A stretch of 64,000 nucleotides of DNA from Oricola thermophila (GCF_013358405.1 NZ_CP054836.1:3286001-3350000), one strand, 5' to 3'; numbered from the stretch's first letter, positions 9,052 to 18,866 are shown. Translations and numbers: made by a program. Notes: generated by a model from the letters alone, not told the origin.

Positions 9052-10196
9052 TTTCCGACGATACGCTCGAGCTGGCGGTCAGGCGCGCCATCATCTCCGC
9101 AGAGCAGCGGGACCGCATCGCCGCCCTGGCGGTCGAACCGGCGGGAAACGACACGGACCGCCCTTCAACCGACGAACCGATGCGCCTGGTCGGCGGCGGA
9201 AACGACCTGTTCGTCACGGTCGGCATCGTGCTGCTGTTCGCCGGCGCGTTGTTCGCGCTGCAATCGATTTCGGGCGTCACGGTACCGATCACGGCGGCCG
9301 CGCTGGGCATTTTCGCCTGGCTGGTCGCGGAGTTCGTCACCCGCCAGCGCCGGATGCGCCTGTCGAGCACGGTGCTCGGGCTCGGATTCATTCTCGCGGT
9401 GACCATCCTTCTCGGCCATGTCCTGGAAACCCGCCTCGGCCTCGCCGGAATCGACGATCCGCTGAAGCTGGCCGCGCTCCGGCCGCGGGCGGAAGCCTAC
9501 GGAATGCTGTTCTTCGGCGGCACGGCGCTGGCGGCGATCAGCCATTTCCTCCGCTTTCGCGTTCCCGTGATGGCGGCGATCCTGGCATTGTGCTTTACGG
9601 GCGCGGCCTTTTTCCTGGCGACGCTCCACTTCTATGACGGCGTGACGAGGGGCGAGATGCTCCTGCCGACACTGGAGCAGCTTCCCGATGTGCTCGCGAA
9701 GGCGCTTTACGTGCCGCTCGTTTGCGGCTTCGCCGTGTTCGCCGCCGGACTCGCACTCGACCTGCGCGACCGCGAAAGGTTCACGGTGTGGTCGGACTGT
9801 GCATTCTGGCTTCACGTGATCTCGGCGCCGCTCCTGGTGCATCCGCTCTTCATTCTCGCGACCGGTCAGGACGTCGTGTTCGGCGAGATCGAGCCGGGCG
9901 CATCCGCCTCGGTCATGCTGGCGATCCTGATCATCGCCTTTGTCTATGTGGCACTGGCCATCGACCGCAGGTCCCTGCTGGTACCGACCTTCGCCTATTT
10001 CGGCTCGCTCGGTGTCTACTACCTCGTCAATTCTGCCGCGAACACGACAGGAATCCCGCCTTTCGCGTTGATCCTGCTGGTCATCGGGGCAATGATCATC
10101 CTGTTCGGCGCAGGATGGCAGCGCATCCGGCGCTTGATTGTCGGAACGACGCTTCCCACATCGCTGCTGACCAAGCTGCCTCCCATGAAACCGTGA
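9048..10196 (+). CDS. polytopic membrane protein between hslV and hslU
   Basis: A 382-residue protein I do not recognise with certainty; the layout resembles DUF2157/DUF4401-type membrane proteins. About 50 polar N-terminal residues are followed by roughly ten hydrophobic helices (near residues 53-74, 77-97, 105-127, 150-168, 172-195, 217-240, 250-272, 286-305, 310-330 and 338-358). No signal peptide, ATPase or transporter motif is visible. The ATG overlaps the TGA of the GNAT gene (ATGA), and hslU starts 6 bp after its stop, so it is translated as part of the hslVU operon. Confidence 0.75.
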   Translation: MISDDTLELAVRRAIISAEQRDRIAALAVEPAGNDTDRPSTDEPMRLVGGGNDLFVTVGIVLLFAGALFALQSISGVTVPITAAALGIFAWLVAEFVTRQRRMRLSSTVLGLGFILAVTILLGHVLETRLGLAGIDDPLKLAALRPRAEAYGMLFFGGTALAAISHFLRFRVPVMAAILALCFTGAAFFLATLHFYDGVTRGEMLLPTLEQLPDVLAKALYVPLVCGFAVFAAGLALDLRDRERFTVWSDCAFWLHVISAPLLVHPLFILATGQDVVFGEIEPGASASVMLAILIIAFVYVALAIDRRSLLVPTFAYFGSLGVYYLVNSAANTTGIPPFALILLVIGAMIILFGAGWQRIRRLIVGTTLPTSLLTKLPPMKP

Positions 10197-10202
10197 GTAT
10201 CC

Positions 10203-11516
10203 ATGTCTGAATTCTCTCCGCGCGAAACCGTTTCCGAACTCGATCGCTTCATCATCGGCCAGAAGGATGCCAAGCGCGCTGTCGCAATCGCGCTGCGCAA
10301 CCGCTGGCGGCGCCAGCGCCTCGAGGGCGCGATGCGCGAGGAGGTCATGCCGAAGAACATCCTGATGATTGGCCCGACCGGCGTCGGCAAGACCGAGATC
10401 TCACGCCGGCTGGCGAAGCTCGCCGGTGCACCCTTCGTAAAGGTCGAGGCGACCAAGTTCACCGAGGTCGGCTATGTCGGCCGAGATGTCGAGCAGATCA
10501 TCCGCGACCTGGTCGAGGCGGGCATATCCCTGGTACGGGAGCGGAAGCGCGAGGAGGTCAAGGCCAAGGCGCATATCAACGCCGAACAGCGCGTGCTCGA
10601 TGCCCTTGTCGGACCCGGCGCAAGCCCGGCGACGAAAGACAGCTTCCGCAAGAAGCTGCGCGACGGCCTGCTCGACGACAAGGAGATCGAAATCGAGGTC
10701 GCCGACACCGGCGCCGGCGGCATGCCCGGCCTCGAGATCCCCGGCATGCCCGGCGCCAATATCAGCATGATCAATCTCAACGACATGCTCGGCAAGGCGT
10801 TCGGCGGCCCGAAGACCAAGAAAATCAAGACTTCCGTGCGCGAATCGCACGACATCCTGGTCGCAGACGAATCCGACAAGCTGCTCGATCAGGACCAGGT
10901 CGTGCAGGAAGCCCTGCGCGCTGCGGAAAACGACGGCATCGTGTTTATCGACGAGATCGACAAGATCGCAGCCTCCGAGGGCCGCTACGGCGCCGGCGTC
11001 AGCCGCGAAGGCGTGCAGCGTGACCTGCTGCCGCTGGTGGAAGGCACGACGGTCGCCACCAAGTACGGCCCGATCAAGACCGACCACATCCTGTTCATCG
11101 CCTCGGGCGCGTTCCACGTGTCCAAGCCCTCGGACCTGCTGCCCGAGCTTCAGGGCCGCCTGCCGATCCGGGTCGAATTGCGGGCGCTGGATCGCGAGGA
11201 CTTCCGCCGGATCCTGACCGAGACAGAGGCGAGCCTTATCAAGCAGTACGTGGCGCTGATGAAGACCGAGGACGTGACCGTCACCTTCACCGACGACGCA
11301 ATCGACGCGATCGCCGACATCGCGGTCGATCTCAATGCTTCAATCGAGAATATCGGGGCACGACGCCTGCAGACCGTGATGGAGAAGGTCCTCGACGAAA
11401 TTTCCTTCACCGCGCCCGACAAGACCGGAGAGGAATTCGTCATCGACGGCGCCTATGTAAGGTCGCAAATCGGCGACCTCGCGCAGGATCTCGACCTCTC
11501 GCGCTACATACTGTGA
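10203..11516 (+). CDS. hslU: ATP-dependent protease HslVU, ATPase subunit (ClpY)
   Basis: A 437-residue AAA+ unfoldase that recognises substrates and feeds them to HslV. Walker A GPTGVGKT is at 57-64, the pore loop GYVG at 90-93, and Walker B IVFIDEID at about 246-253. The inserted I-domain covers roughly 110-240. The C-terminal LSRYIL tail is the segment that docks into HslV to activate it. Length fits the family. It is separated from hslV by the GNAT and membrane protein genes. Confidence 0.97.
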   Translation: MSEFSPRETVSELDRFIIGQKDAKRAVAIALRNRWRRQRLEGAMREEVMPKNILMIGPTGVGKTEISRRLAKLAGAPFVKVEATKFTEVGYVGRDVEQIIRDLVEAGISLVRERKREEVKAKAHINAEQRVLDALVGPGASPATKDSFRKKLRDGLLDDKEIEIEVADTGAGGMPGLEIPGMPGANISMINLNDMLGKAFGGPKTKKIKTSVRESHDILVADESDKLLDQDQVVQEALRAAENDGIVFIDEIDKIAASEGRYGAGVSREGVQRDLLPLVEGTTVATKYGPIKTDHILFIASGAFHVSKPSDLLPELQGRLPIRVELRALDREDFRRILTETEASLIKQYVALMKTEDVTVTFTDDAIDAIADIAVDLNASIENIGARRLQTVMEKVLDEISFTAPDKTGEEFVIDGAYVRSQIGDLAQDLDLSRYIL

Positions 11517-11616
11517 CCGAACGGCAATAGTGGCGATTTCATTGCCCGGGGCCCTCGACAGCGAGGCGGGCATTACGTAAGTGCGGGGCGGGGCGCGCAG
11601 GCAGAAAATCGGAAAC

Positions 11617-12576
11617 ATGTCGTCAATCCGTTCATTGGCATTCGGGGTGCTGGGGCTCCTGCTGGCAACGACAGCATCCGCGACAACCCTGATCGTCGTC
11701 GAGCCGGGAAACCGAAATGCCGAGCAGCCGGCCATTCCCGGCGCCTCGAAAAACCGCACGGCGGCCCTGAAAACCACTTTCGAGCGCAAGTACAACAAGG
11801 TGATGGGCCTGCTGGAGCGCGACCGCCGGCTGATTTCCGGCATCAAGCGGACGGCGAAGAAATTCGACATCGATCCGATCCACATGATCGGCGCAATCGT
11901 CGGCGAGCATACCTACAACGTGGACGCCTACGACCGCGCGCAGACCTACTACGTGAAGGCGATCTCCTACCTGAAGACATCGATCGACTTCGAATATGAC
12001 GGCGAGGACATCTCGGACTTCATCGAACGCCCGCAATTCGAACCCTGCAAGGAACTGACCGGCAGCCGGGAGACATGGAGCTGCCGCGAGAAAGTCTGGG
12101 AGACGAAATTCCGCGGCAAGACGGTGGACGGCAAGCGCTTTCCGAACGATCGTTTCTCGGCGGTGTTCTTTCAGCCGTTCTACGCCGGGCAGACATTCGG
12201 TCTCGGCCAGCTCAACCCGCTGACCGCGCTGATGATGACCGACCGGGTGAGCGAAGTGACCGGCGCGCAGAAACTGTCCCACAAGGACGGCAAGGGGGTC
12301 TACAAGGCGATCATGGATCCCGACGAGACATTGCCCTATATCGCGGCAACCCTGGCGACCGCCATCGACGACTATCGCGAAATCGCGGGATTTGACATCT
12401 CGCGCAATCCGGGTCTGACGGCGACGCTCTACAACACCGGCGGATCGGCGGAGCGTGCACGCAGGCTCGCCCGACGCAACAGGCAGGCGTCAAGGACGGT
12501 TTGGCCGGAAGAAAACTATTACGGCTGGATGATCAACGAAAACGAGGCAGAGCTGCGGGCGCTGCTGGAAGACTGA
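11617..12576 (+). CDS. DUF1402 secreted protein
   Basis: A 319-residue protein with a signal peptide (MSSIRSLAFGVLGLLLATTASA, cleavage near residue 22). It belongs to DUF1402, a family largely restricted to Rhizobiales and commonly found next to hslU. The mature part has a helical layout with IGAIVGEHTYN and QPFYAGQTFGLGQLNPLTALMM segments that recall lytic-transglycosylase-like folds (a Glu in GEHT, then a GQ...LNP motif), so a periplasmic cell-wall role is possible but unproven. The ATG at 11617 follows a GGAA ribosome site. The reading frame from 11581 adds 12 residues before the signal peptide. Confidence 0.82.
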   Translation: MSSIRSLAFGVLGLLLATTASATTLIVVEPGNRNAEQPAIPGASKNRTAALKTTFERKYNKVMGLLERDRRLISGIKRTAKKFDIDPIHMIGAIVGEHTYNVDAYDRAQTYYVKAISYLKTSIDFEYDGEDISDFIERPQFEPCKELTGSRETWSCREKVWETKFRGKTVDGKRFPNDRFSAVFFQPFYAGQTFGLGQLNPLTALMMTDRVSEVTGAQKLSHKDGKGVYKAIMDPDETLPYIAATLATAIDDYREIAGFDISRNPGLTATLYNTGGSAERARRLARRNRQASRTVWPEENYYGWMINENEAELRALLED

Positions 12577-12589
12577 TGTCCCGGATGCT

Positions 12590-12973
12590 TCAGCGCCGCG
12601 GCACCTTGCCGGGCCTGTCCAGCAGGGCGCGCAGGCGCCGACCGAGATGTTCCAGATCCTCTTTCGAGAGCCTGCCTATGGACTGCCCGAGCAGGTTGGC
12701 GAGCTCGGTGGCCGCGGGATCCATGCCCGACGTGTCGATGGTCACCTTCGGGGCCGACCGCATGGCAAGCCGCTGCAACTCGTCGGCGTCGTCCCAGATG
12801 ATGTTGAGGCAGGCTATGATGCGCTGGAGCAGGGGCCAGCTGGGCACGCCCCGGTGGCCGTGCTCGAGTGCCGATAGATAGGCGGCCGATACACCGATCC
12901 GGTCCGCCATTTCCTTTTGCGTCATGCCACGTTCCGCGCGCAATTCCCGCAAACGTGCTCCAAATGGCGTCAT
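12590..12973 (-). CDS. XRE-family helix-turn-helix regulator
   Basis: A 127-residue protein. Residues 4-60 form a Cro/cI-type HTH (LRELRAERGMTQKEMADRIG, then SAAYLSALEHG as the recognition helix). The C-terminal half carries a short helical segment that may oligomerise. Its ATG overlaps the TGA of the Smr gene, so it is the end of an operon running from the Tim44-like gene through mltA and smr. Targets are unknown. Similar genes follow smr in many Rhizobiales. Confidence 0.88.
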   Translation of the reverse strand: MTPFGARLRELRAERGMTQKEMADRIGVSAAYLSALEHGHRGVPSWPLLQRIIACLNIIWDDADELQRLAMRSAPKVTIDTSGMDPAATELANLLGQSIGRLSKEDLEHLGRRLRALLDRPGKVPRR

Positions 12974-13569
12974 GGGCGCAAGCTCCCGTCCGGGTGGGAA
13001 AGACGGCGCAGGCGGACATAGATCGCGCCCTCGCCGCCGTGATGGCGGCTCGCCTGGGTATAGCCGCTGACCAGTCCCGCGAATCGGGCACTGTTCAGCC
13101 AGACCGGGACCATGCGTTTCAGGATCCCCTCGCTCCCGGGCGAACGCCCCTTGCCGGTGACCACAAGGACATGGCGGGCTCCGCGCGATCGCTGGTCGGC
13201 CAGAAAGGCGTAGAGCCTGTCATAGGCCACGTCCTGGGTCATTTCATGCAGATCCATACGGGCATCGATGGAGATCCGCCCCTTGGCAAGCTTGCGGGTC
13301 GTGGGCCTGTCGATGCCCGGTTCGCGGGACGGTTTCGGCGGCGGCGGCGGCGGCGCATAACGGCGAGCAAGCGGCGATTTCCTATCCCGGGCGGGCGGAC
13401 CGTCCTGCGGCCCGGCGGTATCCATCGCATCGAGGAATTCGCGCCCGAGATTCTCCGAATCCGGCATCGCGACATCCCGATCGCGCAAGGGCGTGACGGT
13501 ACGACCGACGCGACGCCAAAGCCTCCTTTCCTCCTCGGTCAGGCTGCGGCGATGCCTCTTTCCGCTCAT
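12970..13569 (-). CDS. Smr/MutS2-type endonuclease domain protein
   Basis: A 199-residue protein with a proline-rich linker (about residues 70-82) and a C-terminal Smr domain. The domain shows the DLHEMTQDVAYDRLYAFL start and HVLVVTGKG signature, the latter normally TGKG(x)HS in Smr proteins. Smr domains have nicking or RNA/DNA-binding activity; the physiological substrate of stand-alone alphaproteobacterial Smr proteins is not settled. It is linked by ATGA overlaps to mltA upstream and to the XRE regulator downstream. Confidence 0.88.
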   Translation of the reverse strand: MSGKRHRRSLTEEERRLWRRVGRTVTPLRDRDVAMPDSENLGREFLDAMDTAGPQDGPPARDRKSPLARRYAPPPPPPKPSREPGIDRPTTRKLAKGRISIDARMDLHEMTQDVAYDRLYAFLADQRSRGARHVLVVTGKGRSPGSEGILKRMVPVWLNSARFAGLVSGYTQASRHHGGEGAIYVRLRRLSHPDGSLRP

Positions 13570-14663
13570 GGCCCGATCTCCATACCAGCTGGCAGATGCA
13601 GGGATTTCGGCACCAGCAAACAAAAATCCGCGGCCGAACGAACGGCGGCGGCACGCGCGCCGGCCTCGTCGCCCGACCCCATGAACAGGTCGCCGCGGGC
13701 CGGGCCGACAATCGCCGAACCGGTGTCTTGGGCAATCATCAGCCGTCGCCACGGCCTGCCGTTTACCCGGTCGGCTGTCACGAAGACCGGCGAACCGAAA
13801 GTATGCAGGAGACGATCGACCGCAAGAGAGCGGTTCGCCGTCAGCGGCACCTTGGCGGCGGCGACCGGCCCGTCGGCCTCGTCGGCCACCGACGTTTCGC
13901 GGAAGAAGATGTAGGAGCGGTTTTCCTGCATGACCTGGCGGGCCTCGCCGGGATGGTCGGCAAGCCATCGGCGGATCGCGGTCATTGAAACCGAAGTGGG
14001 ATCGATCTCTCCACGATCGACCAGAAGCCTGCCGATGGCGGTGAAAGCATGACCGTTCTTGCCGTCATAGGTCACGCGCGTTTCCCCGCCGTCAACGAAT
14101 TCGAGCCGCGCGGCTCCCTGGACGTGGGCGAAGAAGACATCCACCGGATCCTCGGCCCAGGCGATCTCGAGACCGCGCCCCTCGAGCCAGCCGGCATCGA
14201 TCGCCGCCCGGTCGGGATAGTGCAACAGCGTGCCGTCGGCCGCGCGACGCGCAAACCGCCAAGCCTCGTCCCATCCGGAAGGCCGGTTTTCCGACGTGAC
14301 CGGAACCAGATCGTCCGGACGCCGGTAGAATGGTTCCCGGAAACGCTCCGTTCGCGTGCGAGAGACACCGATCCTGGGCTCGTAGAACGCGGTGACGAAG
14401 CCCCGCTCCCTGTCGGAACCGACGAGCGCACAACAGTCGAAATGGGCCTCGAAGAAGCCGCGGGGATCGGCCAACGCCGCAGGTTCGGTGGCGCGCTCAA
14501 AGAGCGGTTCCAGGCTTTCAGGCGTTATGCCGATCGTGCCGCAGCGATAGCTTTCTCCCGCCGGCCGATTCGCATGTCGCGAGAAAGTCCGCAGGGCGGC
14601 TGCATGGTCGTCCTCCGCCCACCCGGACAATGCATCGAAGGGGAGCGGTCGCAACCTCCACAT
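13566..14663 (-). CDS. mltA: membrane-bound-type lytic murein transglycosylase A
   Basis: A 365-residue MltA-family enzyme, which cleaves the glycan strands of murein to 1,6-anhydro products. The MltA domain covers about residues 75-235 (FVTAFYEPRIG, DPVDVFFAHVQGAARLEF), and the C-terminal 3D domain with its catalytic aspartates follows (LMIAQDTGSAIVGPARGDLFMGSG). The N-terminus MWRLRPLPF lacks a lipobox or clear signal peptide, unlike enterobacterial MltA, so export is not obvious from the sequence. ATG 14661-14663 was chosen because the open frame upstream overlaps the Tim44-like gene. Confidence 0.9.
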   Translation of the reverse strand: MWRLRPLPFDALSGWAEDDHAAALRTFSRHANRPAGESYRCGTIGITPESLEPLFERATEPAALADPRGFFEAHFDCCALVGSDRERGFVTAFYEPRIGVSRTRTERFREPFYRRPDDLVPVTSENRPSGWDEAWRFARRAADGTLLHYPDRAAIDAGWLEGRGLEIAWAEDPVDVFFAHVQGAARLEFVDGGETRVTYDGKNGHAFTAIGRLLVDRGEIDPTSVSMTAIRRWLADHPGEARQVMQENRSYIFFRETSVADEADGPVAAAKVPLTANRSLAVDRLLHTFGSPVFVTADRVNGRPWRRLMIAQDTGSAIVGPARGDLFMGSGDEAGARAAAVRSAADFCLLVPKSLHLPAGMEIGP

Positions 14664-14673
14664 GAATACGGCA

Positions 14674-15381
14674 TCAGTCCTCGGATTCGGTCGCGACAAG
14701 ACGCCAGTTCGGATCGCGACTGCGCGTATCACGCGAGAAGGTCCAGACATCCTTGACCTCGACCACGGCATCGGGATCGCCGTCGACGATCGTGCCTTCC
14801 CGGTCCCGGGTCACCGAAATGAGCTGGCTGATGAAACGGACGGTGACAAAAGCCTCGGTATCGCGCATCTCGGCTGCTGTCACGTCGGCGTTGTCGATAC
14901 CGACAAAGCTGGACTGAACGGTCTCGCCTTTCGCCTCCCGTTCATCGAGAGCGGCCGCAAAACCGTCATAGACCTCTTTCGACAGGAGGTTCCTGAGCGT
15001 CTTGCGATCGCCGTCGGCAAACGACATGACGATCATCTCGTACGCCATCTTGGCGCCGGAGAGGAAGGATGCGGGGTCGAAATCACCGGAAGCATCCCGG
15101 ATGGCGCGCAGGCCATCGTTCACTTTCGAACCGAGTGGCGCAAAGCGATCGATCTCGCGATAGGCATCCGCCTTGGCCTCGCCGCGACCGGGCAATGTGA
15201 TCACATTGTCTGCCTCTGCCGCCTCGGCACCCTTGTCCGCCGGCGATTCCCCGGTGCCGGAATACGGATCGAAAGGCGGCCGTTCGTGACCGGTGCGCTT
15301 GCCCAGCACGCTGCGCAGCTGCAGGAACACGAACACCGCGGCGACGACGAAGATCAATGTGACTAGGTTGGAGCCTTCCAT
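14674..15381 (-). CDS. Tim44/TimA-like membrane adaptor
   Basis: A 235-residue protein with one N-terminal membrane helix (MEGSNLVTLIFVVAAVFVFLQL), an acidic linker, and a C-terminal Tim44-like domain of about 150 residues (FLSGAKMAYEMIVMSFADGD, VTVRFISQLISVTRD). In alphaproteobacteria such proteins are considered ancestors of the mitochondrial Tim44 import adaptor. Their bacterial role is poorly defined. ATG 15379-15381 was chosen so that the membrane anchor is N-terminal. Divergent from fxsA; heads the operon with mltA, smr and the XRE gene. This pairing next to fxsA and secB is conserved in rhizobia. Confidence 0.9.
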   Translation of the reverse strand: MEGSNLVTLIFVVAAVFVFLQLRSVLGKRTGHERPPFDPYSGTGESPADKGAEAAEADNVITLPGRGEAKADAYREIDRFAPLGSKVNDGLRAIRDASGDFDPASFLSGAKMAYEMIVMSFADGDRKTLRNLLSKEVYDGFAAALDEREAKGETVQSSFVGIDNADVTAAEMRDTEAFVTVRFISQLISVTRDREGTIVDGDPDAVVEVKDVWTFSRDTRSRDPNWRLVATESED

Positions 15382-15500
15382 AAAACGTCCCGCTAAACAG
15401 TCGATTTTCTCAGTTTCATATAACCATGAATGGCGTGCATTCAAATCGCACAATCAATAACTACATTAAGGCAACCAAAACACAGAAAGTCGTCCGCCCC

Positions 15501-15986
15501 ATGCCCTTTACCCTCGTTCCCTTCATGTTGCTGATCATTCCGCTCATGGAAATCGGCGTCTTCATCGCCGTCGGTTCGCAGATCGGCATTTTCACAACGC
15601 TGGGAATGATCGTGCTGACGGCGGTAATCGGATCCATCCTGATGCGCGTGCAGGGCTTCGGCCTGCTGACACGCATGCGGTCCGAGATCGACCAGGGCCG
15701 AATGCCGGGACGCGACCTGGTGCACGGCGTGATGATACTCGTCGCGGGCATTCTCCTGCTTACGCCCGGATTCGTGACCGATACGCTCGGCTTCCTGCTT
15801 TTCGTACCCGCCTTGCGCGATCTTCTCTGGCGGTTCCTGAAGAGCCGGATTCATGTCGTCGCGGAAAGCCAGACCCGCCACGAAACGCACCGAACCTATG
15901 ATTCGCACACGATAGACCTGTCCGAGGCGGAGTACAGGGAAGAACCCAACCCCCAAAGCCCGTGGTCGAATGACGGCCGAACCTGA
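15501..15986 (+). CDS. fxsA: FxsA family membrane protein
   Basis: A 161-residue protein of the FxsA family (suppressor of F exclusion of phage T7 in Escherichia coli), whose molecular role is not well understood. Membrane segments lie at about residues 4-24, 30-48 and 73-100, with the conserved PLMEIGVFIAVGSQIG and LLTPGFVTDTLGFLL signatures. The tail from residue 125 is polar. The ATG at 15501 starts directly before the first helix. It shares a 119-bp divergent control region with the Tim44-like gene, and precedes secB by 105 bp. Confidence 0.92.
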   Translation: MPFTLVPFMLLIIPLMEIGVFIAVGSQIGIFTTLGMIVLTAVIGSILMRVQGFGLLTRMRSEIDQGRMPGRDLVHGVMILVAGILLLTPGFVTDTLGFLLFVPALRDLLWRFLKSRIHVVAESQTRHETHRTYDSHTIDLSEAEYREEPNPQSPWSNDGRT

Positions 15987-16091
15987 ACCGCCGGCGTCCT
16001 TGTCAGCCATTCGAGGTCATGCTAGCGAGCCGCCAAGGTTTTCACCTATGCGCCGGGTCGCGCATGCAAATCCAAGGACGAGGCTTGACCG

Positions 16092-16595
16092 ATGGCAAAT
16101 GAAAGCAAGAACAATGGCGGCGCAAAGCCGGCAGAAGCAGGGCAGGACGCGGCGAAACCGCAGCTGTCCGTCCTGACCCAGTATGTGAAGGACCTCTCCT
16201 TCGAAAGCCCCGGCGCGCCGCTGTCCCTGCGCCCGCGCGATAAGGCCCCGGCAATCAACATCAACGTGAACGTGCAGGCCAATCCGCTTGCAGAATCCGA
16301 TTACGACGTGACGCTGACAATGACCGCCAAGGCGGAGGACGGCGGCAATGTCCTGTTCAACGTGGAACTCGTTTATGGCGGCGTTTTCAGGGTGATGAAT
16401 TTCCCTCAAGAACACATCCTTCCGGTGCTGTTCATCGAGTGCCCGCGCATGCTTTTCCCCTTCGCCCGCCAGATCATAGCAGACTGCACACGCAATGGCG
16501 GTTTCCCGCCGCTGATGATCGATCCCGTCGATTTCGCACAGATGTTCCAGCGCCGGATGGCCGAGGAACAGGCGAAAGGCCAGGTCCAGGCCTGA
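16092..16595 (+). CDS. secB: protein-export chaperone SecB
   Basis: A 167-residue SecB. It binds unfolded preproteins as a tetramer and delivers them to SecA. A low-complexity N-terminal 20 residues, typical of alphaproteobacteria, precede the core starting [16 protein letters not shown]. The conserved [31 protein letters not shown] region is complete. A strong hairpin with a T-run lies 26 bp after the stop. It is convergent with dnaQ. Confidence 0.97.
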   Translation: MANESKNNGGAKPAEAGQDAAKPQLSVLTQYVKDLSFESPGAPLSLRPRDKAPAININVNVQANPLAESDYDVTLTMTAKAEDGGNVLFNVELVYGGVFRVMNFPQEHILPVLFIECPRMLFPFARQIIADCTRNGGFPPLMIDPVDFAQMFQRRMAEEQAKGQVQA

Positions 16596-16620
16596 CGCCG
16601 GGAAGACAAGACTACACGGA

Positions 16621-16645
16621 AAGGGCGGCTCAGCCGCCCTTTTTC
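16621..16645. terminator. bidirectional terminator between secB and dnaQ
   Basis: A 10-bp perfect inverted repeat (AAGGGCGGCT, one base, AGCCGCCCTT) followed by TTTTT on the plus strand, so it ends secB transcription. On the minus strand the arm ends in CCCTTT and can end dnaQ transcription. The TGA of dnaQ (16630-16632) lies in the tip of the hairpin. Confidence 0.8.
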
Positions 16646-17343
16646 GTACCGGCAAGCCAGAGCGCCTTTTCGCCCAGTCCCTCGACGAGCCGGCGATGCG
16701 CCTCGATCTCGCCAGCGGAGATGCGCGGCGGAAGCGGCGACGGGCGGGTACGGAGCACAATCGTCTCGTCGGACGAATCTTCCGTGTCCCCGTTTCCCGA
16801 CGTGTCGCGCATTTCAAGGCTCAACGCCGCCTGCTTGCCGCCGACAAGCTCGATATAGACCTCGGCAAGTAGCTCGCTGTCGAGCAATGCGCCATGTTTC
16901 TCGCGCATCGAATTATCGATGCCGTAGCGCCGACACAGCGCGTCGAGCGAATTCGGTCCCATCGGATGGCGACGGCGCGCCAGGCTCAGACTGTCCACGA
17001 TGCGGTCGGGATCGATCGGCGGAAAACCGAGGCGGGCGAATTCCGCGTTGAAGAAGCCGACATCGAAACCGGCATTGTGCGCAATAAGGGTCGCACCTTC
17101 GGTGAATTCCAGCCAGTCCTGCAGGATCTCGGAGAATTTGGGCTTGTCGGCGAGCTGTTCGTTGGAAATGCCGTGCACGGCAAGCGCGTCAGGATGAACC
17201 TCACGCCCCTCCGGATTGATATAGACGTGAAAATTCCGCCCGGTGATGAAACGGTTTTCCAGTTCGACCGCGCCTATCTCGATAATGCGGTCCATCGACG
17301 GATCGAGTCCGGTCGTTTCCGTATCGAAAATGATTTCACGCAT
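16630..17343 (-). CDS. dnaQ: DNA polymerase III epsilon subunit (proofreading exonuclease)
   Basis: A 237-residue DEDDh exonuclease that proofreads for the replicative polymerase. Exo I is FDTETTG (D7, E9), Exo II is HNAGFDVGFFNAEF, and Exo III is EKHGALLDSELLAEVY. Residues 180-237 form the polymerase-binding tail. The ATG at 17341-17343 begins MREIIFDTETTG exactly as in relatives; the open frame upstream is not coding. The stop lies inside the shared terminator hairpin. Typical neighbour of coaE, aroE and maf near the origin. Confidence 0.96.
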   Translation of the reverse strand: MREIIFDTETTGLDPSMDRIIEIGAVELENRFITGRNFHVYINPEGREVHPDALAVHGISNEQLADKPKFSEILQDWLEFTEGATLIAHNAGFDVGFFNAEFARLGFPPIDPDRIVDSLSLARRRHPMGPNSLDALCRRYGIDNSMREKHGALLDSELLAEVYIELVGGKQAALSLEMRDTSGNGDTEDSSDETIVLRTRPSPLPPRISAGEIEAHRRLVEGLGEKALWLAGTKKGG

Positions 17344-17409
17344 GGTTTGCTTCTTCCGGAAATGCTTCACCGCCATGATGCAGGTGCGACGGTCCCGGCT
17401 CAACTGCGC

Positions 17410-18024
17410 TCAGGCGTCTTCCCGTGCTTCTTTTTCACGATCCATTGCCGTCAGGACGCGAATGAGGTCCCGCACCTTCGCACGCGCAGCGTCCATGCCC
17501 AGAGAAGTGTCGATGATGAAATCCGCACGCCGACGCTTCTCGGCGTCGGGGAGCTGCCGGGCGAGAAGTTCCCGGAACCGCTCTTCCGTCATGCCGGCCC
17601 GATCCATCACCCTCTCGCGCTGGACCAAATCCGGCGCCGTGACGACGAGAACATGATCGACCCGGTCAGCGCCGCCCGTCTCGAAGAGCAGCGGAATGTC
17701 CAGCACGGCGAGCCGGTGCCCTTCCGCGCGTGCCTTCTCGAGAAAGGCGCTTTCCGCTTCGCGAACCAGCGGATGGACGATGGCCTCGAGCCGTTTCATC
17801 GCCTCGGGGTTGCCGAGAACGCGTTTGCCGAGCCTGGCCCGATCGACCACTCCGTCCGTCACCGTGCCTGGAAAGGCTTCCTCAACAAGGGGTGCCGCCT
17901 TGCCGGCATAAAGGGCATGGACCGTCGCGTCGGCATCGTGCACGGGTACGCCTTCCTCGACGAACATCCTCGCCGTCGTGGACTTGCCCATACCGATGGA
18001 GCCGGTAAGACCGAGTACGATCAT
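17410..18024 (-). CDS. coaE: dephospho-CoA kinase
   Basis: A 204-residue P-loop kinase that phosphorylates the 3-prime hydroxyl of dephospho-CoA, the last step of CoA synthesis. Walker A is GSIGMGKST (residues 8-16). The CoA domain (VHPLVREAE) and the LIDPLLFETG-like [11 protein letters not shown] motif are intact. The ATG overlaps the TGA of aroE (ATGA). With coaA near 3.5 kb, two CoA-pathway kinases lie in this window. Confidence 0.96.
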   Translation of the reverse strand: MIVLGLTGSIGMGKSTTARMFVEEGVPVHDADATVHALYAGKAAPLVEEAFPGTVTDGVVDRARLGKRVLGNPEAMKRLEAIVHPLVREAESAFLEKARAEGHRLAVLDIPLLFETGGADRVDHVLVVTAPDLVQRERVMDRAGMTEERFRELLARQLPDAEKRRRADFIIDTSLGMDAARAKVRDLIRVLTAMDREKEAREDA

Positions 18025-18866
18025 GTGCCGGTTTCTCCCGCCATGTCGGCAATGACTATGTCACGCAATTCTTCGTCCACTTCCGGAACGCACCCGAACC
18101 AGCGGGCAAAGCCGGGAACGGCCTGATGCAGCAACATGCCGAGACCATCGCAGGTCTTCAGGCCGGCTTCCGCCGCGCGTCGAAGGAACGGCGTTTCAAG
18201 CGGAACATAAACGATATCGGTGGCCATCGCATCCGCCCGGGCAGATGCAAAGTCGAGCGCGAGCGGCGGCTGTCCCTTCATGCCGAGCGGTGTCGTATTG
18301 ACGACCAGATCCGCGGCGCCGACAAGCCTGTCGGCGGCATCCCATCCCCGGGCAGTCACCCTGTCTCCGAAACGCGCCGCGATCCGTTCCGCCCTCTCGA
18401 CGGTGCGGTTGACCAGGTCGACATGCGAGAATCCGGCCTCGAACAATGCATGGATTATTGCCCGGGACGCCCCACCTGCTCCCAGCACGAGAGCCGTCTC
18501 GCCCGACCGCCAGCCAGCCAGCCGTTGATCGAGATTGGCGGCGAAGCCATAGGCATCGGTATTCCCGCCCACCAGCAGGCCGTCTTCAAGCCAAAGCGTG
18601 TTTACCGCGCCGATGGCCTCGGCCGCGGCATCCCGACGGTCGACAAGCTGGTAGGCGGTTTCCTTGTGCGGTATGGTGACATTGCCGCCAACCCACCTGC
18701 CGGAACGCAGCTCGACAGTGAGCGCGCGAAATTCCTCGGCTGGAACATCCAGGGCAGTGTAGGAACCGTCGATCCCGTGGCGTATGAGCCAGGTTCCGTG
18801 AATAAGGGGCGAACGGGAATGCGCGATCGGATGACCCGCCACAAAGGCGCGGGAGGCATCAGCCAT
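18021..18866 (-). CDS. aroE: shikimate dehydrogenase
   Basis: A 281-residue NADP-dependent enzyme that reduces 3-dehydroshikimate to shikimate. Visible motifs are the shikimate-binding [12 protein letters not shown] region, the catalytic Lys in VTIPHKETA, the nucleotide-binding loop [10 protein letters not shown], and the NADP motif [10 protein letters not shown] chose ATG 18864-18866, which overlaps the last 8 nt of maf. The longer open frame runs inside maf and is not coding. Confidence 0.96.
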   Translation of the reverse strand: MADASRAFVAGHPIAHSRSPLIHGTWLIRHGIDGSYTALDVPAEEFRALTVELRSGRWVGGNVTIPHKETAYQLVDRRDAAAEAIGAVNTLWLEDGLLVGGNTDAYGFAANLDQRLAGWRSGETALVLGAGGASRAIIHALFEAGFSHVDLVNRTVERAERIAARFGDRVTARGWDAADRLVGAADLVVNTTPLGMKGQPPLALDFASARADAMATDIVYVPLETPFLRRAAEAGLKTCDGLGMLLHQAVPGFARWFGCVPEVDEELRDIVIADMAGETGT

